Source: an uncultured Lachnospiraceae bacterium
Lineage (GTDB): Bacteria; Bacillota; Clostridia; Lachnospirales; Lachnospiraceae
NCBI GenBank assembly: GCA_910584205.1
Contig: CAJUAA010000023.1
Span: 1 to 62,083 of the forward strand
DNA: 62,083 nucleotides
Reading direction: 5' to 3'
The stretch's first letter is position 1. Each line of letters starts with the position of its first letter. The notes beneath the pieces were generated by a model, which was not told the DNA's origin, made no database searches, and worked only from the letters and a program-made list of their open reading frames with translations. The position numbers and the translations under genes are program-made. Below are positions 24,309-33,800 of the stretch, one piece after another.

Positions 24309-25922
24309 CTACTGCTCCGCAGTCTGCGCCTTCAGCGCCGCCTCCACAAAGCCCTTGAACAGCGGGTGGGGACGGTTGGGCCTGGATTTCAGTTCCGGGT
24401 GAGCCTGCGTGGCGAGGAAGAAGGGATGGTTCTTCAGCTCGATCATCTCCACGATCCGTCCGTCCGGAGACAGTCCGGACAGGGTCAGCCCATGTTCAGC
24501 CAGGGCGGAGCGATAATCGTTGTTGACCTCATAGCGGTGGCGGTGACGTTCTTCGATCCGCTCGCTTCCGTACAGCGCGCAGGCTTTCGTATCTTTGTTC
24601 AGCATACAGGGGCAGGAACCCAGCCGCAGCGTTCCGCCGATGTCCTCCACGCCGTTCTGGTCCGGCATGAGGGCGATGACCGGATAAGGGGTATTGGGAT
24701 TCAGCTCCATGCTGTGGGCGTCCTCCAGGCCGGCCACATGGCGCGCATATTCCACGATGGCAAGCTGCATGCCGAGGCACAGGCCCAGGAACGGAATCTG
24801 ATGTTCTCTTGCATAGCGGATGGCGGTGATCTTGCCGTCGATGCCCCGGTCGCCAAAGCCGCCGGGTACCAGGATGCCGGTGACATCCCCGAGCATTTCC
24901 GCCGCATTCTCTTCTGTGATGAGTTCAGAATCGATCCATTTGATATTTACCACCGCGCGGTTGTCGATCCCGCCGTGCTTCAGCGCTTCCACGACGGATA
25001 TATAGGCGTCATGGAGCTGGATGTATTTTCCGACCAGTGCAATGTTGACTTCCGTTACCGGGTGGCGGAGTTTGTTGACCATCTCGGTCCAGTCGGTCAG
25101 ATCCGGCTCCGGACAGGGAAGGTGCAGGCACTCGCACGCCACCTGTGCCAGATGCTCCTCTTCCATGGCCAGGGGAGCTTCATACAGATATTCCACGTCC
25201 AGGTTCTGCAGTACGTTGTTCTTCGGCACGTTGCAGAACAGGGCAATCTTGTCCTTGATGCCTTTTTCCAGCGGAAGTTCCGTGCGGCAGACGATGATAT
25301 CCGGCTGGATTCCCATCCCCTGCAGCTCCTTGACGGACGCCTGGGTGGGCTTGGTCTTCATCTCGCCGGAGGCCTTCAGGTAGGGAATCAGCGTTACATG
25401 AATGATGATGGCATTGTCATGTCCCACCTCGTGCTGGAACTGCCGGATCGCTTCCAGGAAGGGCTGGCTCTCGATATCGCCCACGGTGCCGCCGGTCTCG
25501 ATGATGGCAATATGCATGTCCTCGGAGGTGTAATTCCGATAGAACCGGCTCTTGATCTCATTGGTAATATGAGGAATGACCTGTACGGTCCCGCCGCCGT
25601 AATCGCCTCGGCGTTCCTTCTGCAGGACAGACCAGTAGACCTTGCCGGTGGTGACGTTGGAATTCTTGTCCAGACTTTCGTCAATAAAACGCTCATAATG
25701 TCCCAGATCCAGATCCGTCTCGGCCCCGTCATCGGTGACAAATACTTCGCCGTGCTGGACCGGGTTCATGGTTCCGGGATCAATATTGATGTACGGGTCG
25801 AATTTCTGCATGGTGACCTTGTAGCCCCGCGCCTTCAAAAGGCGTCCCAGTGAGGCGGCAGTGATCCCTTTCCCCAGACCGGATACCACCCCTCCTGTAA
25901 CAAATACGTATTTGACTGGCAT
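24309..25922 (-). CDS. pyrG: CTP synthase
   Basis: A 537-residue two-domain enzyme. The N-terminal amidoligase opens with KYVFVTGGVVSGLGKG, which binds ATP; the C-terminal glutaminase has the nucleophile in FLGLCLGMQLA (about residue 380) and HPELKSRPNRPHPLF near the end. It converts UTP, ATP and glutamine to CTP. The start at 25922 follows an AGGAGG; an in-frame ATG further up lacks one. A TATAAT lies at 25987-25992 on the minus strand with a weak -35. It is monocistronic here. Confidence 0.97.
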   Translation of the reverse strand: MPVKYVFVTGGVVSGLGKGITAASLGRLLKARGYKVTMQKFDPYINIDPGTMNPVQHGEVFVTDDGAETDLDLGHYERFIDESLDKNSNVTTGKVYWSVLQKERRGDYGGGTVQVIPHITNEIKSRFYRNYTSEDMHIAIIETGGTVGDIESQPFLEAIRQFQHEVGHDNAIIIHVTLIPYLKASGEMKTKPTQASVKELQGMGIQPDIIVCRTELPLEKGIKDKIALFCNVPKNNVLQNLDVEYLYEAPLAMEEEHLAQVACECLHLPCPEPDLTDWTEMVNKLRHPVTEVNIALVGKYIQLHDAYISVVEALKHGGIDNRAVVNIKWIDSELITEENAAEMLGDVTGILVPGGFGDRGIDGKITAIRYAREHQIPFLGLCLGMQLAIVEYARHVAGLEDAHSMELNPNTPYPVIALMPDQNGVEDIGGTLRLGSCPCMLNKDTKACALYGSERIEERHRHRYEVNNDYRSALAEHGLTLSGLSPDGRIVEMIELKNHPFFLATQAHPELKSRPNRPHPLFKGFVEAALKAQTAEQ

Positions 25923-26090
25923 ATGATTTGATTCCTCCTGAACTGTCTGTGTGAAAATGTTAGGCTCAAAAATAAAAACTCTTTTCATTATAGCTTATCC
26001 GTCGGAAAAAATCCACCTGTTTTTCCGGTTCATTTGTAACAGAATTTATATTTATTTTAGAAAAGAAGTCAAAAATTCTCAGAAGGTGTA

Positions 26091-26119
26091 TTGATTTTAA
26101 AATGAAGGTTCACTATAAT
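26091..26119 (+). promoter_or_regulatory. Sigma-A promoter of ftsH
   Basis: TTGATT (26091-26096) and TATAAT (26114-26119) have a 17-base spacer, 30 bases before the ftsH start. Confidence 0.75.
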
Positions 26120-26148
26120 AAGAAGTGCTATGTGCAAGGAGGAGAAAG

Positions 26149-28044
26149 ATGAATGATAAAAACACTCCGACAGGAGATGGAGATAACAATCATAAGGCAC
26201 CAAAGAACCGTCAGAGCATTGTCATATTTCTGGTCTTTATGCTGGTAAGTTTTCTGGCACTGAATTTTGTACAGAGGATGATGTCGGACGTAAGCTCCAA
26301 GGAGATCCGCTATGATGAATTTATCGACATGCTGGAAGAAGACAAGGTGGAAAAAGTGGAGGATACCGGGACTACCTGGCAGATTACCCCGAGGACGCAG
26401 CCTGTAGGAAACGTGGAACTTACTTATTATACCGGAAAGATGAACGACGAGGAGCTTCTGCCGCTCCTGAAGGAAAAAGACATTGAGATCACGCCCTATA
26501 TCCAGGATACCTTTTCGGCACTGGTCTGGCAGGTGGTCTGGAGCCTGCTTCCGCTGCTTTTGATCTGGGTGGCGTTTGGCTATCTGATGCGCCGGATGGG
26601 CGGCGGCGGAATGATGGGTGTGGGAAAGAGCAAAGCGAAGGTGTATATCGAGAAGGAGACCGGTGTCACCTTTAAGGATGTGGCAGGGCAGGAGGAAGCA
26701 AAGGAATCCCTCGTGGAGGTGGTGGATTTCCTTCACAATCCGGAACGTTATGCGGAGATCGGCGCGAAGCTTCCCAAGGGAGCACTTCTCGTAGGGCCTC
26801 CGGGCACCGGCAAGACGCTGCTGGCCAAGGCGGTGGCGGGAGAGGCCCATGTGCCTTTCTTCTCTCTGTCCGGCTCTGATTTTGTGGAAATGTTCGTGGG
26901 CGTGGGCGCGTCCCGTGTCCGCGATCTGTTTGAGGAAGCAAAGAAGAACGCCCCCTGCATTATTTTTATTGATGAGATCGATGCCATCGGCAAGAGCCGG
27001 GATTCCAAGCTGGGAGGCAATGACGAGCGGGAACAAACGCTGAACCAGCTTCTGGCGGAGATGGACGGTTTTGAGAGCAACAAGGCGTGCCTTGTGCTGG
27101 CGGCAACCAACCGTCCGGAGATCCTGGATCAGGCGCTTCTGCGTCCGGGACGTTTTGACCGGCGCATTATTGTGGAGCGTCCAGATCTGAAGGGGCGCGT
27201 GGATGTGCTGAAGGTACATGCCAAGAACGTGCGGTTGGACGAAACCGTGGATCTGGAGGGCATTGCGCTTGCCACCAGCGGTGCGGTCGGTTCGGATCTG
27301 GCCAACATGATCAACGAAGCGGCGATTCTGGCGGTAAAGAACGGCAGGCAGGCGGTGTCCCAGAAAGACCTGTTCGAGGCGGTGGAAGTGGTCCTGATGG
27401 GCAAGGAGAAGAAGGACCGGATTCTCAGCACGGAGGAGCGTAAGATCGTGTCCTACCATGAGGTGGGGCACGCCCTGGTCAGCGCGCTGCAGAAGGATTC
27501 CGAGCCGGTGCAGAAGATCACCATCGTGCCCCGTACCATGGGGGCGCTGGGCTATGTCATGCATGTGCCGGAGGAAGAGAAATATCTGAATACGAAAAAA
27601 GAGATCGAAGCCATGCTGGTGGGCTATCTGGGCGGACGCGCAGCGGAAGAACTGGTGTTTGAGACGGTGACGACCGGCGCGGCCAATGATATCCAGCAGG
27701 CCACCAAGATGGCCCGGGCCATGGTGACCCAGTACGGCATGTCCGAGAAATTCGGCCTGATGGGACTGGAGTCCAAGGAGAGCCTGTACCTGAACAACGG
27801 GACGGTTCTGAACTGCAGCGACGAGACGGCGGCAGAGGTGGACAGCGAGGTCATGCGGATCTTGAAGGAATCCTATGCGGAGGCGAAGCGCCTCCTGTCG
27901 GAGAACCGCGACTGTCTGGATAAGATCGCGGAATTTCTGATCGAAAAAGAGACGATCACCGGCAAGGAGTTTATGGAAATCTTCCATAAAGTAAAGGCGG
28001 AAGAGGATGGATACCAGCAGGAAGAACTGATATTTGCAGAATAA
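26149..28044 (+). CDS. ftsH: ATP-dependent zinc metalloprotease FtsH
   Basis: A 631-residue membrane protease. There are two transmembrane helices (about residues 23-40 and 125-147) around an external loop. The AAA domain has Walker A GPPGTGKT (216-223), Walker B IIFIDEIDAIG and the second region of homology ending in RPGRFDRR. The zinc site is HEVGH at 437-441, where most FtsH proteins have HEAGH; the metal ligands are intact. It degrades misfolded and short-lived membrane and cytosolic proteins as a hexamer. AGGAGGAG precedes the ATG. Confidence 0.97.
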   Translation: MNDKNTPTGDGDNNHKAPKNRQSIVIFLVFMLVSFLALNFVQRMMSDVSSKEIRYDEFIDMLEEDKVEKVEDTGTTWQITPRTQPVGNVELTYYTGKMNDEELLPLLKEKDIEITPYIQDTFSALVWQVVWSLLPLLLIWVAFGYLMRRMGGGGMMGVGKSKAKVYIEKETGVTFKDVAGQEEAKESLVEVVDFLHNPERYAEIGAKLPKGALLVGPPGTGKTLLAKAVAGEAHVPFFSLSGSDFVEMFVGVGASRVRDLFEEAKKNAPCIIFIDEIDAIGKSRDSKLGGNDEREQTLNQLLAEMDGFESNKACLVLAATNRPEILDQALLRPGRFDRRIIVERPDLKGRVDVLKVHAKNVRLDETVDLEGIALATSGAVGSDLANMINEAAILAVKNGRQAVSQKDLFEAVEVVLMGKEKKDRILSTEERKIVSYHEVGHALVSALQKDSEPVQKITIVPRTMGALGYVMHVPEEEKYLNTKKEIEAMLVGYLGGRAAEELVFETVTTGAANDIQQATKMARAMVTQYGMSEKFGLMGLESKESLYLNNGTVLNCSDETAAEVDSEVMRILKESYAEAKRLLSENRDCLDKIAEFLIEKETITGKEFMEIFHKVKAEEDGYQQEELIFAE

Positions 28045-28155
28045 AGCAGGCGGATCTGCCGCGGGATACGGCTGCCGGCCATGTATTTTTTGAAATGGCT
28101 GACAGCGGTATTCCGCGGCAGATTCTGGTTAGGGGCGAAAAAGGGAGGATGGAAT

Positions 28156-29970
28156 ATGGCATTTGATATTGAGGAGGAGCTGAAAAAGCTGCCGGCGAAG
28201 CCGGGCGTCTATCTGATGCATGACGAAAAGGACGCGATCATCTATGTGGGGAAGGCCGTTTCCCTGAAAAACCGGGTCCGCCAGTATTTCCAGTCCAGCA
28301 GGAATAAAGGCGTCAAGATCGAACAGATGGTGACGCACATCCGCAGGTTTGAATATATCATTACAGATTCCGAGCTGGAGGCGCTGGTGCTGGAATGTAA
28401 TCTGATCAAGGAGCACCGGCCCAAATACAATACCATGCTGATGGATGACAAGACGTACCCGTTTATCAAAGTGACGGTGCAGGAGGCCTATCCGCGGGTG
28501 ATGCTGGCAAGACAGATGCATAAAGACCGGGCGAAATATTTCGGCCCCTATACCAGCGCCGGCGCGGTGAAGGACACCATCGACCTGATTCACAAGCTGT
28601 ACGGCATCCGCACCTGCAACAAGGCGCTGCCAAAGATGCAGGGGAAGGAGAGGCCCTGCCTGAATTATCATATCCATCAGTGTCCGGCGCCCTGCCAGGG
28701 ATATATTTCAAAGGAAGCGTACGGCGAGTCAGTGAAAAAGGCACTCGCCTTCCTGAACGGAAACTATGCGCCGATCCTGAAAGAACTGGAGGAGCGGATG
28801 CAGGAGGCGTCGGAAGAACTGGAGTTCGAGAAGGCCATCGAATATCGGGAGCTGATGAACAGCGTGAGCAAGATCGCCCAGAAGCAGAAGATCACAAGCA
28901 GCCGCATGGACGACCGGGACGTCATCGCCATGGCGTCGGACCAGGAGGACGCGGTAGTGCAGATTTTCTTCATCCGGGAAGGAAGGCTGATCGGCAGGGA
29001 CCATTTCTGCCTGCACATTGCGGGGGAGGAGAAGCAGGAGGAGATCCTGACCACCTTTTTAAAACAGTTTTACGCGGGGACTCCCTATATTCCCCGGGAG
29101 CTGATGATCCAGTGCGAAATCGGGGAAAAGGAGCTGATTCAGGAGTGGCTCAGCGGCAGAAAGGGGCAGAAGGTCCATATACAGGTGCCCAGAAAGGGAG
29201 AAAAGGAAAAGCTGGTGGAGCTGGCCATGAAAAACGCGCAGATGGTGCTGGCGCAGGATAAGGAGCGGATCCGGAGAGAGGAAGGGCGTACCATCGGCGC
29301 CATGAAGGAGATCGCAAAACTTCTGGGCCTGCCGGGGATCGGCCGGGTGGAGGCGTACGACATCTCCAATATCAGCGGATTTCAGACTGTGGGTTCCATG
29401 GTGGTTTATGAAAAAGGACGTCCGAAGCGTTCGGATTACCGGAAATTCCGGATCAGGGGAGTCAAAGGCGCAGACGACTATGCCAGCATGGAAGAGATGC
29501 TCACCAGACGGCTTTCTCATTATGAGAATTATCCGGACCTGATCATGATGGATGGTGGAAGAGGGCAGGTAAACATTGCCCTGAAAGTCATGGACGCCGT
29601 GGGGATCCGTGTGCCCGTGTGCGGCATGGTCAAAGACGACCGGCACCGGACCCGGGGGATCTATTTCAACAATACAGAGATTCCCATCGACCGGGACAGC
29701 GAGGGCTTCCGGCTGGTAACGAGGATTCAGGATGAGGCCCATCGTTTTGCCATTGAATACCACCGGTCCCTGCGGAGTAAAGAGCAGGTCCATTCGATTC
29801 TGGACGACATTCCCGGCATCGGTCCGGCGCGCAGAAAGGCACTGATGAAAGGCTTTCAGACGCTGGATGATATCCGGTCGGCCGAAGTAGAGGAACTGGC
29901 CCGGATCCCCGGCATGAATCTCCAGGCGGCCAGACAGGTTTTTGATTTCTTTCATGTTGATAAGCAGTGA
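28156..29970 (+). CDS. uvrC: Excinuclease ABC subunit C
   Basis: A 604-residue protein with the UvrC plan: GIY-YIG nuclease at residues ~12-95 (PGVYLM ... IIYVGKA), a UVR domain near 200-235, the RNase H-like nuclease in the C-terminal half (VEAYDISNISG) and a helix-hairpin-helix end (IPGIGPARRKALM). It makes both incisions in nucleotide excision repair after UvrAB loading. The start at 28156 follows GGGAGG; ~110 bases separate it from ftsH. Confidence 0.97.
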   Translation: MAFDIEEELKKLPAKPGVYLMHDEKDAIIYVGKAVSLKNRVRQYFQSSRNKGVKIEQMVTHIRRFEYIITDSELEALVLECNLIKEHRPKYNTMLMDDKTYPFIKVTVQEAYPRVMLARQMHKDRAKYFGPYTSAGAVKDTIDLIHKLYGIRTCNKALPKMQGKERPCLNYHIHQCPAPCQGYISKEAYGESVKKALAFLNGNYAPILKELEERMQEASEELEFEKAIEYRELMNSVSKIAQKQKITSSRMDDRDVIAMASDQEDAVVQIFFIREGRLIGRDHFCLHIAGEEKQEEILTTFLKQFYAGTPYIPRELMIQCEIGEKELIQEWLSGRKGQKVHIQVPRKGEKEKLVELAMKNAQMVLAQDKERIRREEGRTIGAMKEIAKLLGLPGIGRVEAYDISNISGFQTVGSMVVYEKGRPKRSDYRKFRIRGVKGADDYASMEEMLTRRLSHYENYPDLIMMDGGRGQVNIALKVMDAVGIRVPVCGMVKDDRHRTRGIYFNNTEIPIDRDSEGFRLVTRIQDEAHRFAIEYHRSLRSKEQVHSILDDIPGIGPARRKALMKGFQTLDDIRSAEVEELARIPGMNLQAARQVFDFFHVDKQ

Positions 29971-29985
29971 AAAAGATGGTATGAT
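29957..29985 (+). promoter_or_regulatory. Sigma-A promoter of hprK within the uvrC end
   Basis: TTGATA (29957-29962) and TATGAT (29980-29985) with a 17-base spacer overlap the last codons of uvrC. It gives the HPr kinase and glucokinase genes their own promoter. Confidence 0.7.
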
Positions 29986-30015
29986 TTAGCTATGTTGGAG
30001 GAGGAGAAGGCATCT

Positions 30016-30945
30016 ATGCAGACAGTAACATTGAATAAAATGATCGACAAACTGGGACTTGTGAATCTGGTTCAGGAAGTCGAGACAGAAGGGATCGAGA
30101 TCAACAGTGCGGAAATCAACCGGCCGGCGCTTCAGCTGGCGGGATATTTTGAGCATTTTGCCTGTGAACGGGTGCAGATCATCGGGTATGTGGAATACAC
30201 TTATTTGAACAGCCTGGACACGGAGGTCAAGATGAAAAACTATGAGCTTTTCATGTCCAGCCGGATTCCCTGCGTCATCTACGCATCCAGGACGGAGCCG
30301 GATGAGGCCATGATCGAGCTGGCAAAAAAATACAAAAAGCCGCTGCTTTCCAGCGACCGGGCCACGTCATCCCTGATGGCGGAGATTATCCGCTGGCTGA
30401 ATGTGGAGCTGGCGCCCTGTATCTCCATTCACGGTGTGCTGGTGGATGTGTACGGCGAGGGTGTGTTGATCATGGGTGAGAGCGGCATCGGCAAGAGCGA
30501 GGCGGCGCTGGAGCTTCTGAAGCGGGGGCACCGTCTGATTACGGATGACGTGGTGGAGATCCACAAGGTCAGCGACGATACGTTGGTGGGGACGTCGCCG
30601 GAGATCACGCGGCATTTTATCGAGCTGCGGGGCATCGGCATCATCGACGTGAAGACGCTGTACGGTGTGGAGAGCGTCAAGGAGACCCAGAACATTGACA
30701 TGGTGATCAAACTGGAGGAGTGGGACAAGGACAAGGAATATGATCGTCTGGGCCTCAATGAGGAATATACGGAATTCCTTGGAAATAAAGTTATCTGCCA
30801 CTCCATTCCCATTCGTCCGGGCAGGAATCTTGCCATTATTGTGGAGGCCGCTGCGGTCAACCACAGGCAGAAGAAGATGGGCTATAATGCGGCGCAGGAG
30901 CTGTATCGGAGAGTACAGGAGAGCATCAATAAAAATAAACGATAA
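30016..30945 (+). CDS. hprK: HPr kinase/phosphorylase
   Basis: A 309-residue bifunctional regulator. The N-terminal domain (~1-130) is followed by the kinase domain with P-loop GESGIGKS at 154-161, then RGHRLITDD and the family signature around LRGIGIIDVKTLYG. It phosphorylates and dephosphorylates HPr at Ser46, coupling sugar status to carbon catabolite repression in Firmicutes. The ATG at 30016 follows GGAGGAGGAGAAGG; an ATG at 29992 lies before that site. The glucokinase gene follows after 17 bases. Confidence 0.96.
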   Translation: MQTVTLNKMIDKLGLVNLVQEVETEGIEINSAEINRPALQLAGYFEHFACERVQIIGYVEYTYLNSLDTEVKMKNYELFMSSRIPCVIYASRTEPDEAMIELAKKYKKPLLSSDRATSSLMAEIIRWLNVELAPCISIHGVLVDVYGEGVLIMGESGIGKSEAALELLKRGHRLITDDVVEIHKVSDDTLVGTSPEITRHFIELRGIGIIDVKTLYGVESVKETQNIDMVIKLEEWDKDKEYDRLGLNEEYTEFLGNKVICHSIPIRPGRNLAIIVEAAAVNHRQKKMGYNAAQELYRRVQESINKNKR

Positions 30946-30962
30946 ACAGGGGGAAATGTTTT

Positions 30963-31901
30963 ATGAAAAACTATTGTTTTGGAATTGACGTGGGCGGAAC
31001 GACGGTAAAAATGGGGCTTTTTAAGACCGACGGGCAGCTGCTGGACAAGTGGGAGATTCCAACCAGGACTGAGGACGGCGGTAAGGCGATCCTGCCGGAC
31101 ATCGCCGCGTATGCCCTGGCGAAGCTGGTGGAGAAGAACATTGCCAGAGAAGAGGTGGCCGGCATCGGGATCGGCGTGCCGGGCCCCATCAGTGCGGACG
31201 GGATCGTGCCTCATACGGCGAATCTGGGCTGGGGCTACAAAGAGGTGACAAAAGAGCTGTCGGAGCTGACCGGCATCATCTGCAGGGGTGGGAATGACGC
31301 CAATGTGGCGGCGCTTGGCGAGATGTGGAAAGGCGCTGCGGCCGGACACAGAAGCGGCGTTATGGTCACGCTGGGCACCGGCGTGGGCGGCGGCATCATC
31401 ATCGACGGACGGATTATCGTGGGCGCGGGCGGCGCGGGCGGTGAGATCGGGCATATCCATGTGGACGACAACATTCCGGGGCTCTGCGGCTGCGGCAACC
31501 AGGGCTGCCTGGAGCAGGTGGCTTCCGCCAACGGAGTCGTACGGCTTGCGAAGTGGATACGGGAGACCGACAAACAGGAGACCGTTCTGGACCTGGATAC
31601 CATGACGGCGAAGGATATATGGGATGCGGTCAAGGACGGAGACGCGTTTGCCTGCAAAGTGGCGGAGCGCTTTGGAGCTTATCTGGGACTTGCCCTGGCC
31701 AACATCGCCAGTACAGTGGACCCGGAGGTGTTCGTCATCGGCGGCGGCATGTCCAAGGCAGGCCCGGTGGTCCTGGACTATATTAAGAAATATTATATTA
31801 AGTATACATTCAGGACATGCCGGGATGCGGAATTTGTGCTCGCCACACTGGGCAATGACGCCGGAATCTACGGGTCGGCGAAGCTGGTCATCGAAGAGTA
31901 G
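30963..31901 (+). CDS. ROK-family glucokinase
   Basis: A 312-residue ROK protein: ATP-binding GIDVGGTTVKMGLF at the N-terminus, GVGGGIIIDG, GEIGHIHV and the zinc loop CGCGNQGCLE. It lacks a DNA-binding domain, so it is an enzyme and not a ROK repressor. It is expected to phosphorylate glucose with ATP. Being directly behind hprK ties sugar phosphorylation to catabolite control. GGGGGAAATG precedes the ATG. Specificity for glucose over other hexoses is inferred. Confidence 0.92.
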   Translation: MKNYCFGIDVGGTTVKMGLFKTDGQLLDKWEIPTRTEDGGKAILPDIAAYALAKLVEKNIAREEVAGIGIGVPGPISADGIVPHTANLGWGYKEVTKELSELTGIICRGGNDANVAALGEMWKGAAAGHRSGVMVTLGTGVGGGIIIDGRIIVGAGGAGGEIGHIHVDDNIPGLCGCGNQGCLEQVASANGVVRLAKWIRETDKQETVLDLDTMTAKDIWDAVKDGDAFACKVAERFGAYLGLALANIASTVDPEVFVIGGGMSKAGPVVLDYIKKYYIKYTFRTCRDAEFVLATLGNDAGIYGSAKLVIEE

Positions 31902-31934
31902 AATCGCTGCCAGCAGAAATCGGGGATAACAGGA

Positions 31935-33800
31935 TTGAACAGAAAGTATAGCAAAACGGAATTGATCTTACGATTTTTCCACGGCTCCAAACGGTATTTT
32001 CTCTGTGCGGCGGCGGCCTCCTTCGTGACCACGGGCCTGAACGCGGTGACGCCCCAGATCTTCCGCTTCGGCATCGACCAGGTGCTGGGCGGAGGAGGAT
32101 ATCCGTATCTGAAGGAGCATCTGTGGGTGTTGTCGCTGGCGATCGTGGGGGTGGCGGTGCTGTCGGGGATCTTCATGTTCATCACCCGCGCATGCACCGC
32201 CCGGGCAGGCGAGGATTTCGCCAAAAACCTGCGGGACGCGCTGTTTTCCCATGTACAGAGGCTTCCCATGAGCTGGCACGACCGGAATCAGACCGGCGAC
32301 ATCATCCAACGTTGCACGTCGGATGTAGAGGTGATTCGGAACTTTGTGGTGACGCAGCTTCTGGAAGTATTCCGGACGGCGTTTCTGGTGGGAATCTCCT
32401 TTGCGGCGATGGCGTCCATGAACCGGAAGCTGGCGTTTGTGGTGCTGCTTTTCGTGCCGGTGGTGGTGCTGTATTCGGCGGTGTTCTACCGGCTGATTGC
32501 GCGGAGGTTCACCGATGCGGACGAGGCGGAGGGCGCGTTGTCCACCGTGGTGCAGGAAAATGCCACCGGCGTGCGGGTGGTGCGCGCCTTCGGGCGGGAG
32601 CAGTTCGAGATGGACCGGTTCCGGGAGAAGAATGAAGCGTTTGCCAGCCTGTGGATCCGGCTGGGGACCCTGTCCGGGCTTTACTGGGGCGTGGGAGATC
32701 TGATCACGGGGCTGCAGGTGACGGCCGTCGTGGTGCTGGGCGCGGTGGAGGCGGTCCACGGCCAGATGTCCGTGGGAGATTTTGTGGCGTTCGCGTCGTA
32801 CAACACGGTGCTGGTGTGGCCGGTCCGCGGGCTGGGGAGAATTCTGTCCGACATGAGCAAGGCGGGCGTATCCTTTGAACGCGTAGGATATATCATCCAT
32901 GGAGAGGAAGAAGCGTACGACGATCAGGAGAGCGGGGACCGCGCGCCCGTGGCGGAGCCGGGAACGGATCATACAACTGTGGAAGCGGCCGGGATAAACC
33001 GCGCGCCTGCGACAAAACCGGACGGCCGGGAAGCGGCGCTTCCGGAATCCATGGACATCGCCTTTTCCCATGTATCGTTCGCCTACGGGTCCGATAAAAA
33101 AGTGCTTCATGACATGTCCTTTACGATCCCGCAGGGAACGACCTTCGGGATCCTGGGCGGGACCGGCAGCGGAAAGTCCACGATCGTCCAGCTCCTGACC
33201 AGACTGTACGAGCTGGAAGAGGGAAGCATCACCGTAGGCGGCGTGGATATCCGTGCGCTGCCGCCTGCCTGGCTGCGCCGCCGGGTGGGCATGGTGCTGC
33301 AGGAGCCGTTTCTGTATTCCCGGACCATCCGGGAAAATATTGCCGTTTCCGCGCCGGAGGCATCCATGGAGGAGATCCGCCGCGCGGCCCGCATCGCCTG
33401 CGTGGACGAAGCGGTCATGAACTTTGCGGAAGGCTATGAGACGCTGGTGGGCGAACGGGGCGTGACCCTGTCCGGCGGACAGAGACAGCGGGTGGCCATC
33501 GCCCGGATGCTGCTCCAGAAAGCGCCGGTCATGGTGTTCGACGATTCCCTGTCCGCAGTGGATACCGAGACGGACCACAGGATCCGGCAGGCGCTGAAGG
33601 AGCGCGTAAAGGGCTCCACCGTGATCCTGATCTCCCACCGGATCACCACGCTGATGGGAGCAGACCGGATTCTGGTGCTGAACCAGGGCAGAGTGGAAGA
33701 GATGGGAACCCATGCGGAGCTGGTGCAAAGAGACGGGATCTACCGACAGATCTATGAGATCCAGATGGAACAGGAGGCAAATCTGTATGGCAGTTTATGA
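31935..33800 (+). CDS. ABC exporter half-transporter, degenerate ATPase subunit
   Basis: A 621-residue fusion of a six-helix membrane domain and an ATPase domain. Walker A is GGTGSGKST and the signature is LSGGQ, but the catalytic Glu after Walker B is Asp (D537 in VMVFDDSLSAVD). An unusual ~45-residue Pro/Ala/Glu-rich linker joins the domains. The start is TTG at 31935. It overlaps the next gene by 14 bases, so the two form a heterodimer with one weak and one active ATP site, as in BmrCD/TmrAB-type exporters. Substrate unknown; multidrug or lipid export is typical. Confidence 0.92.
   Translation: MNRKYSKTELILRFFHGSKRYFLCAAAASFVTTGLNAVTPQIFRFGIDQVLGGGGYPYLKEHLWVLSLAIVGVAVLSGIFMFITRACTARAGEDFAKNLRDALFSHVQRLPMSWHDRNQTGDIIQRCTSDVEVIRNFVVTQLLEVFRTAFLVGISFAAMASMNRKLAFVVLLFVPVVVLYSAVFYRLIARRFTDADEAEGALSTVVQENATGVRVVRAFGREQFEMDRFREKNEAFASLWIRLGTLSGLYWGVGDLITGLQVTAVVVLGAVEAVHGQMSVGDFVAFASYNTVLVWPVRGLGRILSDMSKAGVSFERVGYIIHGEEEAYDDQESGDRAPVAEPGTDHTTVEAAGINRAPATKPDGREAALPESMDIAFSHVSFAYGSDKKVLHDMSFTIPQGTTFGILGGTGSGKSTIVQLLTRLYELEEGSITVGGVDIRALPPAWLRRRVGMVLQEPFLYSRTIRENIAVSAPEASMEEIRRAARIACVDEAVMNFAEGYETLVGERGVTLSGGQRQRVAIARMLLQKAPVMVFDDSLSAVDTETDHRIRQALKERVKGSTVILISHRITTLMGADRILVLNQGRVEEMGTHAELVQRDGIYRQIYEIQMEQEANLYGSL

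Noticed and set aside
27457..27471. HEVGH in FtsH as a damaged zinc site
   Set aside because: The metal-binding HExxH residues are intact; Val for Ala is a mild variant.
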